64,000 bases of DNA from Buttiauxella gaviniae ATCC 51604 (GTDB lineage: Bacteria; Pseudomonadota; Gammaproteobacteria; Enterobacterales; Enterobacteriaceae): NCBI RefSeq assembly GCF_001654835.1, contig NZ_LXEP01000028.1, positions 1 through 64,000 of the forward strand, written 5' to 3'. The notes beneath the pieces are model-generated. The model made no database searches and was not told where the DNA came from. It was given only the letters and a program-made list of their open reading frames with translations. How positions within the stretch are numbered: the stretch's first letter is position 1; the number at the start of each line of letters is the position of its first letter. Both the position numbers and the translations under genes were made by a program. This document shows, piece after piece, positions 9,161-19,805 of this stretch.

Positions 9161-9936
9161 ACTGGCACATAGACTGGGCTGGAGTCCTGACAGGACAGCC
9201 GTTGCAGTGGATTACTTCCGGCTTTTTAACCACGGTCTGGGTCACCCTGGCGGGAGTACTGCTGGCAACGGCTTTAACGCTGTTATTACTCGGGTTGAGA
9301 CTTGCCAGCGGGCGAATTGGTCGTGCGGTGGTTGCGGTATGGGTATCTCTGTTTCGCAACACGCCGCTGCTGGTGCAACTGCTGTTCTGGTATTTCGCCG
9401 CGTGGAATGTCCTTCCGCAGGCGTTGCGTGGCTTTATTAACGATGAGCACAGCTGGTCAATACTACCCGGAAATGTGTGGTGGCTCACTCCGGAGTTTCT
9501 CTGCGCTGCCTGGGGGCTTGGGCTGTTTACTTCTGCATTTCTGCTCGAAGAACTGCGCAGCGGGTTGCAGGCCGTACCTCAGGGACAGGTGGAAGCTGCG
9601 CTTTCGCAAGGCTTCTCATCCTGGTCTATCTTCCGTTGGATCCTTCTACCACAAGGGATGAGGAATGCCTGGCAGCCGGTAGTGGGGCAGTATCTTAATT
9701 TGATGAAGCTCTCGTCGCTGGCCACTGGTATCGGCTTTGCGGAACTGACTTATCAGGTCAGACAAATCGAAAGCTACAACGCACATGCGCTGGAGGCTTT
9801 TGCTGTGGGAACAGTGCTGTATCTGGCTTTAGGATTGGTGATGGGTGGATTGTTCGCCTGGCTTGGCCCGCGCCCGTCTGAACATAAGCGCCAGGTGACT
9901 AAAGTGCGGGATACGGAGGCACAGCATGATAGCTAA
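9157..9936 (+). CDS. Polar amino acid ABC transporter, permease 1 (HisQ/GltJ-like)
   Basis: A 259-residue inner-membrane protein. Transmembrane segments start with WITSGFLTTVWVTLAGVLLA, followed by the family motif VSLFRNTPLLVQLLFWYF and the EAA-type loop AALSQGFSSWSIFRWILLPQGMRN. It resembles GltJ, the first of two permeases in glutamate/aspartate importers, but substrate identity is not proven. It overlaps both neighbours: four bases with the ATPase gene and eleven with the second permease gene. Confidence 0.9.
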   Translation: MNWHIDWAGVLTGQPLQWITSGFLTTVWVTLAGVLLATALTLLLLGLRLASGRIGRAVVAVWVSLFRNTPLLVQLLFWYFAAWNVLPQALRGFINDEHSWSILPGNVWWLTPEFLCAAWGLGLFTSAFLLEELRSGLQAVPQGQVEAALSQGFSSWSIFRWILLPQGMRNAWQPVVGQYLNLMKLSSLATGIGFAELTYQVRQIESYNAHALEAFAVGTVLYLALGLVMGGLFAWLGPRPSEHKRQVTKVRDTEAQHDS

Positions 9937-10636
9937 TCTGACGGTGATTACCGACAACCTGGATTATCTACTGTGGGGAAGAATGGCGCAGGGTGAACCG
10001 GGCGGCGTACTGCTCACGCTGCTAATGGCGGCTGGAGCGGCAGTGTTGGCGCTGGTGGGGGGCGTATTGCTGGCAGGACTCGCCTGGCGGTTTGATGGCA
10101 TTGTGCGGCGGTTACTGTTTATTTGGGCTGAATTCATCCGCGGTATCCCGCTTATTTTTGTGATTTTCTGGCTCTACTTCTTGCTGCCGATTATCACCGG
10201 TAGCGATTTACCCGGTGTGCTGACCGTCACTCTGGCGCTGGCGTGGTTTACCTCTGCAGCAGTGATGCACACCACGCTCGCGGGTTTACAGGCTCTCCCG
10301 TCCGGGCAACATGAAGCGGCGTTGGCTGGTGGATTGAATGCATGGCAAATACTGCGCCTGGTATTGCTGCCACAGGTGATGCGCAACGTCTTTCCTTCCT
10401 ACATGGGGCTATTTATCGCGCTGCTTAAAGACACTTCTCTGGCGTTCATCGTCAATGTGCCAGAGCTAACCACCGTGGCGGGACAGGTCAACAGCCGGGT
10501 GCAGGTCTATCCCGCGGCCATCTTTATCTTTACGGGATTGGTGTATTACCTGCTGTGCAGTGGCCTGAATTACATGGTGTCTCTCAGGTATCGCCGACGC
10601 GGCACTATTGCCACTCCGTCGCCACTCAAAGTTTAG
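9926..10636 (+). CDS. Polar amino acid ABC transporter, permease 2 (HisM/GltK-like)
   Basis: A 236-residue inner-membrane protein with FIRGIPLIFVIFWLYFLLP (the family R-G-x-P-L motif) and the cytoplasmic coupling loop EAALAGGLNAWQILRLVLLPQVMRN, ending with about five to six spans. Paired with the upstream permease it would form a heterodimeric channel, as in GltJK. It ends the operon. The hairpin just downstream has its T-run on the other strand, so clean termination of this operon is not obvious before ileX. Confidence 0.9.
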   Translation: MIANLTVITDNLDYLLWGRMAQGEPGGVLLTLLMAAGAAVLALVGGVLLAGLAWRFDGIVRRLLFIWAEFIRGIPLIFVIFWLYFLLPIITGSDLPGVLTVTLALAWFTSAAVMHTTLAGLQALPSGQHEAALAGGLNAWQILRLVLLPQVMRNVFPSYMGLFIALLKDTSLAFIVNVPELTTVAGQVNSRVQVYPAAIFIFTGLVYYLLCSGLNYMVSLRYRRRGTIATPSPLKV

Positions 10637-10641
10637 ACAAC

Positions 10642-10665
10642 AAAAAAGCCACCGTGAAAGGTGGC
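10642..10665 (-). terminator. Terminator of ileX (leftward)
   Basis: GCCACC / GGTGGC stem at 10648-10665. On the minus strand it is followed by six Ts, about 30 bases beyond the tRNA 3' end. On the plus strand only TT follows, so it may give weak termination of the ABC operon too. Confidence 0.8.
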
Positions 10666-10693
10666 TTAATCATATGATTTTAAAACTAAAATT

Positions 10694-10769
10694 TGGTGGC
10701 CCCTGCTGGACTTGAACCAGCGACCAAGCGATTATGAGTCGCCTGCTCTAACCACTGAGCTAAGGGGCC
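10694..10769 (-). tRNA. ileX: tRNA-Ile2 with anticodon CAT (lysidine-modified, reads ATA)
   Basis: The complementary strand reads GGCCCCTTAGCTCAGTGG at the 5' end, has anticodon loop CTCATAA, the T-loop GGTTCAAGTCC and an encoded CCA. The acceptor stem GGCCCC / GGGGCC pairs perfectly over the first bases. Its sequence matches what I recall of E. coli ileX, a CAT tRNA whose C34 is converted to lysidine by TilS so that it decodes ATA as isoleucine. As in E. coli it is near rpoD, but here the mug gene is not between them. Confidence 0.96.
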
Positions 10770-10933
10770 GTGGCGCAGGATTATAATGTAACTTGGCGCT
10801 TCAATCCAGTGATTGCGTGACATCTGCTGTTTTTATAATCAAAGCCTAATCAAACTCTTATACTTTTCACTTCTGGTATTTTCGTGGGCAATAAGGCAAG
10901 GAACACAGATGGAAATTGTTTTCGTGCAGGCAT

Positions 10934-10957
10934 AAAAAAGCCCTCACGAGGAGGGCT
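10934..10957 (-). terminator. Terminator of the rpsU-dnaG-rpoD operon
   Basis: On the minus strand AGCCCTC, loop CTCGT, GAGGGCT, then six Ts, about 20 bases past the rpoD stop codon. A classic strong intrinsic terminator. Confidence 0.92.
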
Positions 10958-10976
10958 CTTTAGAAGGGCGATAAGA

Positions 10977-12815
10977 TTAATCGTCCAGGAAGCTACGCAG
11001 TACTTCAGAACGGCTTGGGTGGCGCAGTTTGCGCAGTGCCTTCGCTTCAATCTGACGGATACGTTCACGGGTAACGTCGAACTGTTTACCCACTTCTTCC
11101 AGCGTGTGGTCGGTGTTCATATCGATACCGAAACGCATACGCAGAACTTTCGCTTCACGCGCTGTCAGGCCCGCAAGCACATCGTGAGTCGCATTACGCA
11201 GGCTCTCTGATGTTGCAGAGTCCAGTGGCAGCTCGAGGGTGGTATCCTCGATGAAATCACCCAGATGCGAATCTTCATCGTCGCCGATTGGCGTTTCCAT
11301 GGAGATAGGCTCTTTAGCGATTTTCAGCACTTTACGGATTTTGTCTTCCGGCATCAGCATACGTTCAGCCAATTCTTCCGGGGTTGGCTCACGGCCCATC
11401 TCTTGCAGCATCTGGCGCGAAATACGGTTGAGTTTGTTGATTGTCTCAATCATATGCACTGGAATACGGATGGTACGTGCCTGGTCGGCGATAGAGCGTG
11501 TGATAGCCTGGCGAATCCACCATGTTGCATAAGTAGAGAACTTATAACCACGACGGTATTCAAACTTATCAACCGCTTTCATCAGGCCGATGTTGCCTTC
11601 CTGAATCAAGTCGAGGAATTGCAGACCACGGTTGGTGTATTTCTTGGCGATCGAAATAACCAGACGTAAGTTTGCTTCAACCATCTCTTTCTTCGCACGA
11701 CGAGCTTTCGCTTCACCGATGGACATACGACGGTTGATATCTTTAACCTGCTCGATGGTCAGGCCGGTTTCTTCTTCAATCTGTTGCAGTTTCTGCAAGC
11801 TACGATGCACGTCATCAGAAACGTCATGCAGCTTCTCAGACCACGGCTTGTTCATTGCGATGGCTGCGTTGAACCAGGTTTCGCTGGTTTCGTTGCCGGT
11901 GAACAGTGTGATGAAGTTTTTCTTCGGCATTTTGCACTGTTCAACACACAATCTCATGATGAGGCGTTCTTGAGTACGAACGCGGTCCATCATGACGCGC
12001 ATGCTGTTTACCAGGTAGTCGAATTGCTTCGGTACCAGGCGGAACTGTTTGAAGACTTCAGACAGTTGCTGAATCTCAGCGGCAGAATCCGCGTGAGCGC
12101 GGCCCTTTGCTTTAATCGTGTCGCGAGCTTTTTCGTACTGCGTACGCAGCTCACCGAATTTCTCACGCGCGAGTTCAGGGTCGATGCTGTTGTCATCGTC
12201 TGCGTCGTCGTCTTCATCTTCCTCATCGTCACTGTCACTGTTTTCTTCAGTAGTTAGCTCAGAACCAATGTGAGTGGCGGTAGGGGCAAGATCTTCTTCA
12301 GCATTCGGGTCAACAAAACCAGTGATCAAATCAGACAGACGAGCTTCTTCTGCTTCAACGCGGTCATACTGCTCAAGCAGATAAGTGATCGCTTCCGGAT
12401 ATTCGGCAACGGAGCACTGAACCTGGTTGATACCGTCTTCGATACGCTTAGCGATATCGATTTCACCCTCACGGGTTAACAGCTCAACGGTACCCATTTC
12501 ACGCATGTACATGCGAACCGGGTCAGTAGTACGCCCGATCTCGGATTCTACGCTGGACAGTACTTGAGCGGCAGCTTCTTCCGCATCTTCGTCTGTGTTG
12601 TTTGAGTTTTCAGCAAGCAACAGGTCATCGGCGTCAGGTGCTTCTTCCATCACCTGAATGCCCATGTCATTGATCATTTGGATGATGTCTTCGATCTGAT
12701 CAGAGTCGACGATATCTTCCGGCAGATGGTCATTGACCTCGGCATAGGTCAGATAGCCTTGCTCCTTGCCCTTGGTAACAAGAAGTTTAAGCTGTGACTG
12801 CGGGTTTTGCTCCAT
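10977..12815 (-). CDS. rpoD: RNA polymerase primary sigma factor, sigma-70
   Basis: 612 residues, almost identical to E. coli RpoD. Region 1.1 starts [12 protein letters not shown]; an acidic stretch (about residues 190-215, runs of D and E) sits in the non-conserved region; region 2 has the [21 protein letters not shown] element that reads and melts the -10; region 4 ends [24 protein letters not shown] chose ATG 12815 because MEQNPQ is the known start; the open frame runs 33 codons further up without homology. Last gene of the macromolecular synthesis operon, 154 bases after dnaG. In E. coli this gap holds a heat-shock promoter inside dnaG's 3' region; I did not verify one here. Confidence 0.98.
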   Translation of the reverse strand: MEQNPQSQLKLLVTKGKEQGYLTYAEVNDHLPEDIVDSDQIEDIIQMINDMGIQVMEEAPDADDLLLAENSNNTDEDAEEAAAQVLSSVESEIGRTTDPVRMYMREMGTVELLTREGEIDIAKRIEDGINQVQCSVAEYPEAITYLLEQYDRVEAEEARLSDLITGFVDPNAEEDLAPTATHIGSELTTEENSDSDDEEDEDDDADDDNSIDPELAREKFGELRTQYEKARDTIKAKGRAHADSAAEIQQLSEVFKQFRLVPKQFDYLVNSMRVMMDRVRTQERLIMRLCVEQCKMPKKNFITLFTGNETSETWFNAAIAMNKPWSEKLHDVSDDVHRSLQKLQQIEEETGLTIEQVKDINRRMSIGEAKARRAKKEMVEANLRLVISIAKKYTNRGLQFLDLIQEGNIGLMKAVDKFEYRRGYKFSTYATWWIRQAITRSIADQARTIRIPVHMIETINKLNRISRQMLQEMGREPTPEELAERMLMPEDKIRKVLKIAKEPISMETPIGDDEDSHLGDFIEDTTLELPLDSATSESLRNATHDVLAGLTAREAKVLRMRFGIDMNTDHTLEEVGKQFDVTRERIRQIEAKALRKLRHPSRSEVLRSFLDD

Positions 12816-12969
12816 AAGACGGTATCCACACTTCAGTATTAGGGTTGGTGTCGGTCGGCGAAACCGCCAACAATAACGTAACGAGGGCTGACTTATTTTA
12901 GTGCCGCTGCCCATCCTTGCGGCGTTCGGGTTTGACCCGATTAATGTTCGGCACTTAAGCCGATAAAAT

Positions 12970-14715
12970 TTACTTTTTCGCGCGTGATTCTGTTATCACA
13001 CGGACTTCCTCACGTTCCGCTGGGGTAAGCCCGGTAGTTCTGGAACGTGCCATCAATTCTTCAAACCTCAACTCCAGCACGGAATCAAACATATGTTCGA
13101 GTGCATCGTTGAACGTTTTTTCTGCAATGTCCTTATCTGCTATATCGTCCCATGAAGAGAGTTTTTCAAGGGTGGCAGCTTCATTTGTGCCGCGATATAG
13201 CTCTAAAAGCTGCCCGGTGGTTAAACCAGGTTGCGCCAGACAGGTGTTAACCAAGTCGATAAAGAGTTTCAACCCTGGCAACTTCGCCTGCTCCAGACCG
13301 CTAAGCGGTGGCACACTCGGTGCCAACTCCGGATTCTGCACCAACAGTCCTATCAGTATACGCATGGTTGTGCGTTTTAGCTGTGGAGCCGGTTTAACAC
13401 CAGTGCCTTCAACATGCTTAGGAACAAATTTTTCCCATTGTTGCTCGTACGGTACACCGATTTTATTGCCAAGCTCTTGGCGTAATAAAGTTCGTAGTAC
13501 TTCACCTGGAACTTGGCTAATAAGTGGATCAGCCAATGTATTTAATTGCGCACGGCCATCAGGTGAACTCAAATCAACCTGAGGCATCAGGCTGTTAAAA
13601 AGAAACGTCGAAAGCGGTTGAGCATGTTCCATGCGCGCTTCAAATGCTTCTTTTCCTTCTTTACGCACCAGCGTGTCGGGATCTTCACCGTCAGGCAGGA
13701 ACATAAAGCGCAACTGACGCCCATCCGTCATATAAGGTAGCGCAGTTTCCAGAGCACGCCATGCAGCGTCACGCCCTGCGCGATCCCCGTCATAACAACA
13801 GACAACGGTATCCGTCACCCGGAACAACAACTGGATATGGTCAGCGGTAGTTGAGGTGCCCAATGAAGCAACGGCGTACGATATGCCGTATTGCGCCAAT
13901 GCCACCACATCCATGTAGCCTTCAACAACCAATAAACGTGCTGGTTCAGGCTGGCTTTGCTGTGCTTCATACAGGCCATAGAGCTGGCGGCCTTTATGGA
14001 AAATATCGGTTTCCGGGGAGTTTAGGTATTTAGGCTGGCCATCGCCCAGCACACGTCCACCAAAACCAATTACCCGGCCCCGTTTGTCGCGGATGGGGAA
14101 CATCACCCTTTCGCGGAAACGGTCGTAACTGCGTCCCTGATCGTTAGTTACCAACATGCCTGCATCCGTCAGTGCTTGACGGTTTTCGCTATTGCCACCA
14201 AAACGCTTTAAGACGTTATCCCAGCCGGGAGGAGCATAGCCAATGGCGAAGTGTTGAATAACTTCGTTACTTAAACCACGCCGTTCCAGATACTTGCGCG
14301 CAGATTCAGCCGATTGTTGAGCCAGGGATTGCTGATAGAAGGCGTTCAGGCCATCCATCAATTGATAAAGACTTTGCCGTTGATGACGCTCAATCTGGCT
14401 CGGTCCGCTACCGACTTCGTAAGGCACTTCCAGATTGTGCATCGCTGATAATTCTTCAACGCTTTCGACAAACTCAAGCTTGTCATAGTTCATTAAAAAA
14501 TCGATGGCGTTGCCGTGTGCCCCACAGCCGAAGCAATGGTAAAACTGTTTTTCACCGTTTACGGTGAAAGAGGGGGTTTTTTCGTTATGGAACGGACAGC
14601 ACGCATGATAGTTCTTGCCCTGCTTTTTGAGCTTAACACGCGCATCGATCAGATCGATGATGTCGGTGCGAGCCAGCAAGTCATTGATGAAAACACGTGG
14701 AATTCGTCCAGCCAT
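12970..14715 (-). CDS. dnaG: DNA primase
   Basis: 581 residues, the same length as E. coli DnaG. The N-terminal CHC2 zinc ribbon has C40, H43, C61 and C64 (CPFH ... CFGC). The TOPRIM catalytic core includes [11 protein letters not shown] and [18 protein letters not shown], and the C-terminal part is the DnaB helicase-binding domain. It synthesises RNA primers at the replication fork. Middle gene of rpsU-dnaG-rpoD, separated from rpsU by a terminator that keeps its level low. Confidence 0.98.
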   Translation of the reverse strand: MAGRIPRVFINDLLARTDIIDLIDARVKLKKQGKNYHACCPFHNEKTPSFTVNGEKQFYHCFGCGAHGNAIDFLMNYDKLEFVESVEELSAMHNLEVPYEVGSGPSQIERHQRQSLYQLMDGLNAFYQQSLAQQSAESARKYLERRGLSNEVIQHFAIGYAPPGWDNVLKRFGGNSENRQALTDAGMLVTNDQGRSYDRFRERVMFPIRDKRGRVIGFGGRVLGDGQPKYLNSPETDIFHKGRQLYGLYEAQQSQPEPARLLVVEGYMDVVALAQYGISYAVASLGTSTTADHIQLLFRVTDTVVCCYDGDRAGRDAAWRALETALPYMTDGRQLRFMFLPDGEDPDTLVRKEGKEAFEARMEHAQPLSTFLFNSLMPQVDLSSPDGRAQLNTLADPLISQVPGEVLRTLLRQELGNKIGVPYEQQWEKFVPKHVEGTGVKPAPQLKRTTMRILIGLLVQNPELAPSVPPLSGLEQAKLPGLKLFIDLVNTCLAQPGLTTGQLLELYRGTNEAATLEKLSSWDDIADKDIAEKTFNDALEHMFDSVLELRFEELMARSRTTGLTPAEREEVRVITESRAKK

Positions 14716-14800
14716 AGGCCCCGTTTGGTACTCGCTTTCCTTCAGACATGCGATGTTGCAGCAGTACGAAAGAGCAGGAAGTATGTCAGTTCATGAACGA

Positions 14801-14833
14801 AAATAAGCCGCGCATTCCTTTCGGAAGCACGGC
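14801..14833 (-). terminator. Attenuating terminator between rpsU and dnaG
   Basis: On the minus strand GCCGTGCTTCC, GAAA loop, GGAATGCGCGGC, then TTATTT. It corresponds in position to the partial terminator T1 known in E. coli, which lets abundant S21 and scarce primase be made from one operon. A second small hairpin GGAGGT / ACCTCC lies closer to rpsU, near 14860-14875. Confidence 0.85.
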
Positions 14834-14881
14834 CTTTACAACTACTACAAGTCTGTTCCGGAGGTAGAAACCTCCAGGATA

Positions 14882-15103
<222 letters not shown>

Positions 15104-15165
15104 TCACCTTTGATAAATTCGGTTTGCCGCTGACTGAGGCGTCAGCTATTTCAAAATGGTGCGGA

Positions 15166-15195
15166 ATTTTACTGCAACTACTGCTGCTTTGTAAA
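15166..15195 (-). promoter_or_regulatory. Sigma-70 promoter of rpsU-dnaG-rpoD
   Basis: On the minus strand TTTACA (15190-15195), an 18-base spacer and TAAAAT (15166-15171), about 70 bases before the rpsU start. It matches the layout I recall for one of the E. coli operon promoters. No clear LexA box of the CTGT-N8-ACAG type was found, although E. coli has one in this region. Confidence 0.6.
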
Positions 15196-15344
15196 GCACC
15201 GGACAACCAGAAACCTGGCTTTTAAGGCCGGAATCTTCCAGGGGTGCGGATTATACACCACCTACGCCCAGTATGTGAGCAAAGTTTTACAATAAGCGCT
15301 CATGGGCTTAAACTTCGCCGCAAGACTTTGAGGTAGAGAACGCC

Positions 15345-16358
15345 ATGCGTGTACTGGGTATAGAAACATCCTGTGATGAAACCGGCATCGCCATTTACGA
15401 CGATGAAAAGGGTTTGTTAGCCAATCAATTGTATAGTCAGGTGAAATTGCATGCTGACTACGGCGGCGTGGTGCCGGAGCTTGCTTCCCGTGACCATGTA
15501 CGCAAAACCGTGCCATTGATCCAGGCGGCTCTTAAGGAGGCTGGATTAACAGCAAAAGATATTGATGGTGTTGCCTATACCGCCGGACCAGGGCTTGTAG
15601 GAGCACTGCTTGTAGGCGCAACAATTGGCCGTTCTCTGGCGTTCGCCTGGGATGTGCCCGCTGTGCCGGTGCATCACATGGAAGGGCATTTATTAGCTCC
15701 GATGCTGGAAGACAATCCGCCAGAGTTCCCGTTCGTGGCATTGCTGGTTTCCGGCGGCCATACGCAGCTGATTAGTGTGACGGGCATTGGCCAATACGAA
15801 CTTCTGGGGGAGTCAATTGACGACGCCGCAGGTGAAGCTTTTGATAAGACTGCTAAACTATTGGGCCTGGATTATCCTGGTGGCCCAATGTTGTCAAAAA
15901 TGGCTTCTGAAGGCACTGCGGGGCGCTTTACTTTCCCACGCCCGATGACTGACCGCCCTGGTCTTGATTTCAGTTTCTCTGGTCTGAAAACCTTTGCTGC
16001 GAACACTATTCGCGGCAACGAAGCAGATCCGCAAACGCGTGCCGATATTGCTTGTGCCTTTGAAGATGCGGTTGTCGATACCCTCGCAATCAAGTGCAAA
16101 CGTGCGTTGGATCAAACTGGCTTTAAACGTCTGGTGATGGCTGGTGGCGTGAGTGCCAACCGTACACTGCGTGCGCGCATGGCAGAAATGATGACTAAAC
16201 GCCGTGGCGAAGTCTTCTACGCTCGTCCTGAGTTTTGTACCGATAACGGTGCGATGATTGCCTACGCAGGTATGATTCGTTTGAAAGCAGGAACGGTTGG
16301 CGAATTAAGCGTTACAGTTCGCCCTCGCTGGCCATTGGCTGAGTTACCAGCGGCGTGA
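15345..16358 (+). CDS. tsaD: tRNA N6-threonylcarbamoyladenosine synthase catalytic subunit
   Basis: 337 residues, ASKHA fold. [19 protein letters not shown] opens the protein; the metal-binding H111 and H115 are in [10 protein letters not shown]; the phosphate-binding loop is [11 protein letters not shown] near 133; [12 protein letters not shown] lies near residue 265. With TsaB, TsaE and TsaC it makes t6A37 on tRNAs that read ANN codons. Divergent from rpsU with 247 bases between, ending in a terminator that overlaps the plsY stop codon. Confidence 0.98.
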   Translation: MRVLGIETSCDETGIAIYDDEKGLLANQLYSQVKLHADYGGVVPELASRDHVRKTVPLIQAALKEAGLTAKDIDGVAYTAGPGLVGALLVGATIGRSLAFAWDVPAVPVHHMEGHLLAPMLEDNPPEFPFVALLVSGGHTQLISVTGIGQYELLGESIDDAAGEAFDKTAKLLGLDYPGGPMLSKMASEGTAGRFTFPRPMTDRPGLDFSFSGLKTFAANTIRGNEADPQTRADIACAFEDAVVDTLAIKCKRALDQTGFKRLVMAGGVSANRTLRARMAEMMTKRRGEVFYARPEFCTDNGAMIAYAGMIRLKAGTVGELSVTVRPRWPLAELPAA

Positions 16359-16382
16359 AAACTTTGCAGAATTAGTCGAGAA

Positions 16383-16408
16383 GGAGTGAGTAATCACTCC
16401 TTTTTTTT
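16383..16408 (+). terminator. Terminator of tsaD, overlapping the 3' end of plsY
   Basis: GGAGTGA, loop GTAA, TCACTCC, then eight Ts. The same bases on the minus strand encode the end of PlsY: the stop codon is at 16394-16396, and the T-run encodes lysines in the K-D-K-K-K-E tail. Confidence 0.9.
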
Positions 16409-17011
16409 GTCTTTATTTTTGCGCAGTTTCTTCCAGATTTTGGTTTCTTGCCCGCGCCATAACCGCTGAATATTGTCGTGGTGGCGCATTAAAATCAGAC
16501 ATGAAAGCATGGCTACCGGGAAGGTGAACTGCGGTTTAAACCACCAGACGTAGAACGGTGCAATCAGTGCGCTGATAATCGCACCCACTGACGAATAACC
16601 GCTGAGTAAAACGCTCAGCAGCCAGGTTCCTGCCATCACGCCGGTTAAGTCCCAGCCGATAGGGGCAATGGCACCAAAAGCTGTTGCAACGCCTTTACCA
16701 CCGTGGAAATTAAAGAAAACCGGCCAGATATGACCAAGACAGGCAGCGATGGCGATAAGCCCCAGCCAGAATGGTGTTACGCCCAGAGCGTATGCCGCCC
16801 AGACGGGCAACATCCCTTTGAGAACGTCAAAAATCAGTACCGCTACGGCTGCGCCTTTACCGCCAATACGTAAGACATTGGTCGCACCCGGATTGCCAGA
16901 ACCATTTTGCCGCGGATCAGGAAGACCCGCGATTCGGCAGACCAGGATGGCACTAGAAATTGAGCCGCAAAGATACGCAAGAAGGATCATGCCAAGCGCG
17001 ATTGCACTCAT
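16394..17011 (-). CDS. plsY: Glycerol-3-phosphate acyltransferase (acyl-phosphate dependent)
   Basis: 205 residues with about five membrane spans. The three family motifs are visible: [33 protein letters not shown] holds motif 1, then the glycine-rich [12 protein letters not shown] motif 2, and a late membrane loop. PlsY moves an acyl group from acyl phosphate to glycerol-3-phosphate, making lysophosphatidate for phospholipids; PlsC at 52.4 kb does the second acylation. It is divergent from folB. The lysine-rich tail overlaps the tsaD terminator. Confidence 0.96.
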   Translation of the reverse strand: MSAIALGMILLAYLCGSISSAILVCRIAGLPDPRQNGSGNPGATNVLRIGGKGAAVAVLIFDVLKGMLPVWAAYALGVTPFWLGLIAIAACLGHIWPVFFNFHGGKGVATAFGAIAPIGWDLTGVMAGTWLLSVLLSGYSSVGAIISALIAPFYVWWFKPQFTFPVAMLSCLILMRHHDNIQRLWRGQETKIWKKLRKNKDKKKE

Positions 17012-17118
17012 AACGCTGTTCCATTTTGAAAGTGTCGTTGTATTCTCTGCATCTGTGGATAATACGCATATTTCGCCGGAAGTGGTATCTGGCGTGACTA
17101 AAAACCGGGCAGGGCGTG

Positions 17119-17487
17119 ATGGACATTGTATTTATAGAGCAACTTACTGTAATCACCACGATTGGTGTTTATGACTGGGAACAAACGATCTCCCAGAAGC
17201 TGGTATTCGATATCGAAATGGCATGGGATAACCGCCAGGCCGCCAGCAGCGATGATGTAAACGATTGTTTAAGCTATGCCGATGTTAGCGAAGCAGTGAT
17301 AAGCCATGTTTCTGGTGGTCGCTTTGCATTGGTAGAACGCGTTGCTGAAGAGGTTGCGCAATTGCTACTAACTCGCTTTAACTCACCTTGGGTCAGGTTA
17401 AAAGTCAGCAAGCCAGGTGCTGTGGCACAGGCCGCGAATGTTGGTGTGGTGATTGAGCGTGGCGTTAATCTTAAACTCAGTAAATAG
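17119..17487 (+). CDS. folB: Dihydroneopterin aldolase
   Basis: 122 residues beginning [22 protein letters not shown]. FolB cleaves 7,8-dihydroneopterin to 6-hydroxymethyl-dihydropterin and glycolaldehyde in folate synthesis, and also epimerises it. The E22 region (YDWEQ), the [10 protein letters not shown] segment and the KVSKPGAV lysine loop near residue 97 are family landmarks. ATG 17119 is preferred, with GCAGGG upstream; a GTG at 17116 would add one residue. Followed by a terminator. Confidence 0.96.
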   Translation: MDIVFIEQLTVITTIGVYDWEQTISQKLVFDIEMAWDNRQAASSDDVNDCLSYADVSEAVISHVSGGRFALVERVAEEVAQLLLTRFNSPWVRLKVSKPGAVAQAANVGVVIERGVNLKLSK

Positions 17488-17540
17488 GTTCATCATAGTT
17501 AAACCAAAAGTAGGTAACCTGGTCTTAACTGTGATCTTTC

Positions 17541-17560
17541 GCGGCAAATGCCGCTTTTTT
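17541..17560 (+). terminator. Terminator after folB
   Basis: GCGGCA / TGCCGC with a two-base AA loop, followed by six Ts. Confidence 0.85.
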
Positions 17561-17593
17561 AACGTTTGTTTTTGGGGTTAGAGGATTTTTTTA

Positions 17594-18412
17594 ATGAGCG
17601 ATCTGCACTCGTTGGTTATTGCCGCGATTCTTGGTGTTGTCGAGGGGTTAACGGAGTTTTTACCCGTCTCGTCCACCGGCCATATGATTATTGTTGGTCA
17701 CCTTCTGGGATTTGAAGGTGATACCGCGAAAACATTTGAAGTGGTAATCCAGCTTGGTTCGATCTTAGCTGTTGTGGTGATGTTCTGGCGTCGCCTGTTT
17801 GGCTTGATTGGCATTCATTTTGGCCGCCAGCCGCACGAAGGCACTGGAACAGGGCGTTTATCGCTGATCCATATCTTGCTGGGTATGGTGCCTGCTGTGG
17901 TTCTGGGGCTGGTATTCCACGATGCCATTAAATCACTCTTTAACCCTATAAACGTCATGTACGCATTAGTCGTCGGCGGCGTATTGCTGATTGTGGCGGA
18001 AGTGTTCAAACCTAAAGTTCCGCGTGCAGAAGGCGTGGATGACATGACTTATCGGCAGGCGTTTGCGATTGGTTGTTTCCAGTGTTTAGCTTTGTGGCCG
18101 GGTTTCTCTCGTTCCGGTGCGACTATATCTGGTGGCATGCTGATGGGCGTTAGCCGTTATGCAGCGTCTGAGTTCTCCTTCCTGCTGGCGGTGCCTATGA
18201 TGATGGGTGCCACGGTGCTGGATGTGTATAAGAGCATCGGCTTCTTAACCATGGCTGACCTGCCAATGTTTGCCGTTGGTTTTATCACGGCATTTATCGT
18301 TGCACTGATTGCGATTAAAACCTTCCTGCAAATTATTAAACGTATTTCGTTTATTCCTTTTGCAATTTATCGTTTTGCTGTTGCCGCAGTGGTGTATTTC
18401 GTATTCTTCTAA
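17594..18412 (+). CDS. uppP: Undecaprenyl-diphosphatase
   Basis: 272 residues, polytopic. The two family active-site motifs are present: [14 protein letters not shown] near residues 17-30 and [13 protein letters not shown] near 170-182. UppP (BacA) dephosphorylates undecaprenyl pyrophosphate to recycle the lipid carrier for peptidoglycan and other polymers; overproduction gives bacitracin resistance. RBS AGAGGA. Ends in a bidirectional terminator shared with the convergent cca gene. Confidence 0.97.
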   Translation: MSDLHSLVIAAILGVVEGLTEFLPVSSTGHMIIVGHLLGFEGDTAKTFEVVIQLGSILAVVVMFWRRLFGLIGIHFGRQPHEGTGTGRLSLIHILLGMVPAVVLGLVFHDAIKSLFNPINVMYALVVGGVLLIVAEVFKPKVPRAEGVDDMTYRQAFAIGCFQCLALWPGFSRSGATISGGMLMGVSRYAASEFSFLLAVPMMMGATVLDVYKSIGFLTMADLPMFAVGFITAFIVALIAIKTFLQIIKRISFIPFAIYRFAVAAVVYFVFF

Positions 18413-18436
18413 AGTTCTCCACTCACTAATAAAAAA

Positions 18437-18460
18437 GCCACTCATGTTGAGTGGCTTTTT
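18437..18460. terminator. Bidirectional terminator between uppP and cca
   Basis: GCCACTCA / TGAGTGGC stem with six As before and five Ts after, so it works for both convergent genes. Confidence 0.9.
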
Positions 18461-18491
18461 GTTTGGCGTCTTCGTTTGTAGCAGATATCCA

Positions 18492-19745
18492 TCAGCTAGC
18501 GGATGGCAAAGGCGTGGCCAAACCTGCTTCTTTTTTCCATGCTTCCACGGCGGCAATACGGCGGCGCGTTAATTCATCGCGAATTGCCGGGCCGCTGAAA
18601 CCATCATCAATCACTTCTTTGTTGGTGACGCTTTGCGCCGCAATCCATGCCGCGCGCAGCAACCTGCCTTGCGGGTAATCACTGGCTTCAAAACCAGTGC
18701 GCCCGCGGGCATCGGCTTCGCTGGTGAGCGCCACTTGTTCAACACGCTGCGGTTTGCGCCACGCGTCGATGGCATCGAATAATTTGATGATGGTTTTCGG
18801 TTGCAGGATAGCAATCGTATGAATCAGATCGTGATATTCGGCAACTAGTTTGGCGAGGTCACGAATTTCATTCGGCACACGCATGCGCTGGCATAACCGT
18901 TCGACAAGTTTTACCCCTGCTGGGCCATGCCCATGGTGACGCGGCCAGAACTCTTTTGGCGTGAGCCCTTTACCAAGATCGTGACACAGCGTGGCAAAGC
19001 GCACGTCAACTTCCGGGCTGAGCTGAGCGGCAATCGACAGCGTCATCAGTACGTGAATGCCGGTGTCGATTTCCGGATGCCACTTTTCAGGGGCAGGCAC
19101 ACCGAACAGCGCGTCGATTTCCGGGAACAGGACTTTCAGCGCACCGCATTTGCGCAGCACATCGAAATAAACTTGTGGGTTACGGCTGGTGAGGGCGTTT
19201 TCAGTCTCTTTCCAGACGCGTTCCGGTGTGAGGTGCTCAAGTTCGCCGTTAGCTGCCATCGCGGACATCAGCGCCTGAGTTTCCGGGGCAATCTGGAAAT
19301 TGAGATGAGCGTAGCGTGCTGCAAAGCGCGCTACGCGTAAAACGCGTAGGGGATCTTCATTGAAAGCTGGCGACACATGGCGTAGAAGGCGTTTTTCGAT
19401 ATCGACACGTCCGTTATACGGATCGATAAATTCGCCGCGTTCGTCCTGGGCAATCGCGTTGATGGTCAAATCGCGGCGCAACAAGTCCTGCTCAAGTGTG
19501 ACATCAGGCGCGGCATAGCAGGTAAAACCCGTGTAACCCTGGCCTGATTTGCGCTCAGTACGCGCGAGTGCATATTCTTCACGTGATTTAGGGTGCAGAA
19601 ACACCGGGAAATCTTTCCCAACCTGCTGGTAACCAGCATCAAGCATCTCTTGTGGTGTTGCACCAACAACCACCCAATCTTTATCTTTGACCGGTAATCT
19701 CAACAACCCATCACGTACTGCACCACCGACCAGATAAATCTTCAC
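18492..19745 (-). CDS. cca: CCA tRNA nucleotidyltransferase, multifunctional
   Basis: 417 residues. The class II nucleotidyltransferase head has GGAVRDGLL, the catalytic D-x-D in KDKDWVVVG and [10 protein letters not shown]; the body has ERVWKE. The C-terminal HD domain ([11 protein letters not shown] ... HHGHGPAG) gives the 2',3'-cyclic phosphodiesterase and phosphatase activities of the long gammaproteobacterial form. It repairs or adds the CCA end of tRNAs. The tail after about residue 405 differs from E. coli in length by a few residues, which is unremarkable. Confidence 0.97.
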   Translation of the reverse strand: MKIYLVGGAVRDGLLRLPVKDKDWVVVGATPQEMLDAGYQQVGKDFPVFLHPKSREEYALARTERKSGQGYTGFTCYAAPDVTLEQDLLRRDLTINAIAQDERGEFIDPYNGRVDIEKRLLRHVSPAFNEDPLRVLRVARFAARYAHLNFQIAPETQALMSAMAANGELEHLTPERVWKETENALTSRNPQVYFDVLRKCGALKVLFPEIDALFGVPAPEKWHPEIDTGIHVLMTLSIAAQLSPEVDVRFATLCHDLGKGLTPKEFWPRHHGHGPAGVKLVERLCQRMRVPNEIRDLAKLVAEYHDLIHTIAILQPKTIIKLFDAIDAWRKPQRVEQVALTSEADARGRTGFEASDYPQGRLLRAAWIAAQSVTNKEVIDDGFSGPAIRDELTRRRIAAVEAWKKEAGLATPLPSAS

Positions 19746-19805
19746 GCTTTAATGCCCCTGCATCCAATTACGATAATACGTAAGTGTAGGATACAGGGTT
19801 GCAGA

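Noticed and set aside
12816-12914. 33-codon N-terminal extension of rpoD
   Set aside because: The known sigma-70 start MEQNPQ is at 12815 and the extension has no homology.
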